Source: Streptomyces sp. IMTB 2501
Lineage (GTDB): Bacteria > Actinomycetota > Actinomycetes > Streptomycetales > Streptomycetaceae
Direction of reading: 5' to 3'
DNA length: 41,993 nucleotides
NCBI RefSeq assembly: GCF_001953885.1
Contig: NZ_MQUS01000053.1
Coordinates: 1-41,993 of the forward strand
The position numbers were made by a program, and so were the translations under genes. Of this stretch, positions 39,893 to 41,993 are shown piece after piece; positions within the stretch are counted from its first letter, which is position 1; each line of letters starts with the position of its first letter. The notes beneath the pieces are model-generated. The model ran no database searches. It was given only the letters and a program-made list of their open reading frames with translations, and was not told the DNA's origin.

Positions 39893-40882
39893 TCACGCGA
39901 CGGCCTCCAAGTAGCGCGCGGCGACCAGAGCGGGTGCGAAGTTGGCGGTGGAAGCGTGCGCGCGCTTGGCCTGGACGGCGTGGAACTCGTCATCCGTGGC
40001 CTGGCGCTCGGCCAGGGCCACGGCTTCCTGCGTGGTGGTGAAGCACAAGTCTGGGTCGATGTGCTCGGCGAGCCACCCCGGCCGGGGCGAGATCACGGGC
40101 ATCCCCATGCCCTGGCAGTCGATCATGCTCATCGACCACGGACAGCCGGACCGGAACGGGGCGATGCCGAAGCGGGCTCCAACCAGCAGGCGCCGGTAGC
40201 GGACGCGGTCGCCCCGGTCGGAGACGACCTGGACGTGCGGCAGCGCGGCGAGCAGGTCGCGCATCTTCTCGGGGGCTGTCGTCCAGGCCGGTGCGTTCGG
40301 TACGGCGCTGCCCGAACAGGTCCATCACCAGCACCCGGACGGTGCCCGTGGAAACCAGCTCACGGGCCAGGGCGACGAACCGCTCAGTGCCGTAGTGCGC
40401 GTACAGGCGGTGGTTGTAGACGCCGATCACCTCGCCAGTGCTGGGGCCAGGCTGTGCGCTGGCCGGGTCGCGCACCAGGCGCACGTCCCTGGGCGCCGGC
40501 ACCACCCGCCGAATCTCGCTCACGTCCAGCGTCATCCGTGCGGCGGCGACCGACACCCAGGAGGCAGCCGTGGCGGAATGCACGAGCACGCGATCACAGG
40601 CGGCCAGACCGGCAGCGAAGGCGAGCAGCACCGGTCGGCCGAACCCTGCATCGTTCAGGGAGGGGTCCAGCAGGAGCTGGCCGCTGCCGTTGAAGGAGAA
40701 TGGCAGATAGCGGGAGATCCGGCGAGCAGAGCATCGGATCGGGCCTCCAGCAGGGCCGTGCGGCCGGCCGGTGCCTCCTCGATCTGGTTGGCCACCACCA
40801 CATCGGGCCGCTCGGCCCGGATCAGCGCGATCAACTCGTCGATGTCGGCCGAGAACCGGGCCCGGTACTTCGTCTCCTGCAC
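39893..40882 (-). pseudogene. Glycosyltransferase-like gene with two opposite frameshifts
   Basis: Read from GTG 40882: VQETKYRARFSADIDELIAL, then RPDVVVANQIEEAPAGRTAL. A base is missing near 40715, after which the frame gives ISRYLPFSFNGSGQLLLDPS, VIGVYNHRLYAHYGTERFVA and VRVLVMDLFGQRRTERTGLD. An extra G in the G-run 40271-40275 returns to the first frame, MRDLLAALPHVQVVSDRGDR, then SMIDCQGMGMPVISPRPGWL (nucleotide-sugar binding E/D...G.P region) and ends RYLEAVA. The shape is a GT-B glycosyltransferase of family 4 type. The N-terminal part is probably also truncated where it meets the hydrolase fragment. The two shifts cancel, leaving both ends in one frame. Confidence 0.6.
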
Positions 40883-40908
40883 CCGGCACGGGCACGTGGA
40901 TCTCGCCC

Positions 40909-41016
40909 ATGCAAGGCCGATGGGCGGTGCTCTTGACCAACAGGCTCTACTACAGCCGCGACCGCGGACCTCTGACCGACCTCCGCAACTCCTTCCGTGA
41001 ACTCGCCTTCGGGTGA
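40909..41016 (+). pseudogene. Serine hydrolase (beta-lactamase-type) C-terminal fragment
   Basis: The frame GRWAVLLTNRLYYSRDRGPL, then TDLRNSFRELAFG and TGA matches the extreme C-terminus of class-C beta-lactamase-like serine hydrolases (VLLTNRVYYTRDR..., R-FRE-AFG). The catalytic SxxK and YxN parts are absent. It faces the broken glycosyltransferase, so a rearrangement joint lies around 40885-40908. Confidence 0.55.
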
Positions 41017-41111
41017 GGCAATGCGCGGGTGAGCCAGGTGGTCCAACTGACCCTCACGCTGCACCACCCAAAGCTGCTGCTCTGCCAGCGCTCTGCCGTG
41101 GCCCGGTCACC

Positions 41112-41912
41112 TCATGTGCGCCGAAGGCCCCGACCAGGTGGTTGGACGGGGCCTTGTCGAGCGGACTGCTCAGCGCGGGACAGAAGTCGTTCTAACGCCC
41201 GCGGCCGACTTTCCCGGGGCGGCCTGTCCAGCAGCTCGGGAGCCAGCAGCCGCTCGGCGAGGGCTCCGAAGGCCAGCCCGAAGGCAGTCCACAGGGTGGC
41301 CTGGATGGCCAGGGCCGCCAGGCGGAACTGCCAGAGTAGTGTGGCCGAGAAGTCCTTCGGGACCTCGTTGACGGCCGGCAGGAACGCGTACGACAGCCCG
41401 ACGGCCACGACGAAGAACGCCCCCGCGGCCACCGTCGCGTTCCAGTTGCCCAGGCGTGGTGCGAGACGTTTGCCGAGGATCAGGGTGGCGATCGCCAGCA
41501 GCACGCTGAGCAGCATCATCAGGAAGTACAGGGTGGTGCGCTTGCCGATGGTGTCGGGGTCGCCGACGGACGGCGGGTTGGCGGGGTACTTCGGGAACGG
41601 CACGACATACACGGCGATCAAGCCAGCCGCGGCGAGGAGCAGCGCGCTCTCGCGTGGCCCGAAGCGGCCGATCCGGCCGAGCGCGAAGCAGTAAGCGAGG
41701 GCGGCGATGCCGCCGAACGCGACCCCGTAGACGAGGACCCCGGTGGCCAGGCCGCCGGTGGACTGCAGCGTGCGGCTGACGACTTCCATGCCGTGTTCGT
41801 GGGAGTGCGCCTGTTCGTAGGCGATGGCCGAGTCGACGCGCGGCTCACCGAGGAAGTAGGCGACGACGAGGGCGAGCAAGCCCGCGGCGAGTCCCGCGAG
41901 CATGCCACGCAC
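41112..41912 (-). CDS. cbtA: CbtA-family cobalt transporter
   Basis: A 266-aa membrane protein with about six helices: MRGMLAGLAAGLLALVVAYF, TGVLVYGVAFGGIAALAYCF, ALLLAAAGLIAVYVVPFPKY, YFLMMLLSVLLAIATLILGK, VAAGAFFVVAVGLSYAFLP and ATLLWQFRLAALAIQATLWT. FLGEPRVDSAIAYEQAHSHE-HG, with its His cluster, and YPANPPSVGDPDTIGKRT are typical of CbtA, a predicted cobalt importer normally next to cbtB and under a cobalamin riboswitch. The start at GTG 41912 may be a few codons late: the frame is coding-like upstream (VRNLLVRGMLAG) but no ATG is found. cbtB and any riboswitch would lie beyond the window end. The last 40 residues are basic and unusual. Confidence 0.8.
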   Translation of the reverse strand: MRGMLAGLAAGLLALVVAYFLGEPRVDSAIAYEQAHSHEHGMEVVSRTLQSTGGLATGVLVYGVAFGGIAALAYCFALGRIGRFGPRESALLLAAAGLIAVYVVPFPKYPANPPSVGDPDTIGKRTTLYFLMMLLSVLLAIATLILGKRLAPRLGNWNATVAAGAFFVVAVGLSYAFLPAVNEVPKDFSATLLWQFRLAALAIQATLWTAFGLAFGALAERLLAPELLDRPPRESRPRALERLLSRAEQSARQGPVQPPGRGLRRT

Positions 41913-41993
41913 CAGCAGATTTCGGACCGTTGCCGAGTTCGTGGGTCACTGAGCTTCTTCAGCGGTGACTCTCCAGGGTGAGGACGGCCTTGG

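Noticed and set aside
1..41993. CRISPR arrays, rRNA genes, replication origin
   Set aside because: No regularly spaced repeats, no rRNA-like stretches and no clustered DnaA boxes were noticed.

Overview
The window is high-GC actinobacterial DNA, almost certainly Streptomyces or a close relative. The evidence is strongly GC-biased third codon positions, GTG starts, secreted S1 proteases, ECF sigma factors, a MarR/MFS pair, and many remnants of Streptomyces-type IS elements and plasmid genes. It reads as an accessory region, probably a chromosome arm or island edge: intact genes are separated by a large graveyard of transposases, plasmid-type genes and truncated fragments.

Layout. 0-9.4 kb: a SUKH-domain gene, an IS1380 copy with a frameshifted transposase inserted exactly at the stop codon of a lipoprotein gene, a secreted-protein gene, a membrane-anchored protein, a secreted trypsin-like protease, decayed genes, and an ECF sigma factor with its probable membrane regulator. 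9.4-16.2 kb: a zinc alcohol dehydrogenase, a tRNA-Ser-like sequence with an odd anticodon arm, a cold-shock protein, a second secreted protease, mobile-element debris and a hypothetical protein. 16.2-25.1 kb: the graveyard, holding a plasmid-type gene with an internal stop, a Nudix hydrolase fused to a transposase start, remnants of an ATP-grasp RiPP methyltransferase, of a helicase with an Lsr2-like tail and of a BTAD regulator. It also holds intact islands: an MFS exporter divergent from a MarR regulator, a VOC protein and a SEC-C protein.

25.2-31.4 kb is the most striking part. A secreted ADP-ribosyltransferase of the Scabin/pierisin type sits between two copies of the 3' end of an IS21 istA gene. 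The istA gene itself is split by a 3.6-kb transposon carrying two overlapping, catalytically complete tyrosine recombinases (Tn554 TnpA/TnpB-like) and a SUKH immunity-type cargo gene. Short inverted ends and a precise reading-frame join define the insertion.

31.7-42 kb: a HAD hydrolase, then a chromate-resistance cluster (split ChrB, a membrane protein and ChrA) with the same 16-bp palindrome-centred site in front of chrB and chrA. Next comes a two-component system divergent from a DUF1259 lipoprotein / membrane protein / beta-propeller operon, with a mirrored pair of CTTCAT-type direct repeats between them. The window ends with a glycosyltransferase broken by two opposite frameshifts, a serine-hydrolase tail and a CbtA-type cobalt transporter gene.

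All function calls rest on motifs and family memory; no database search was run.
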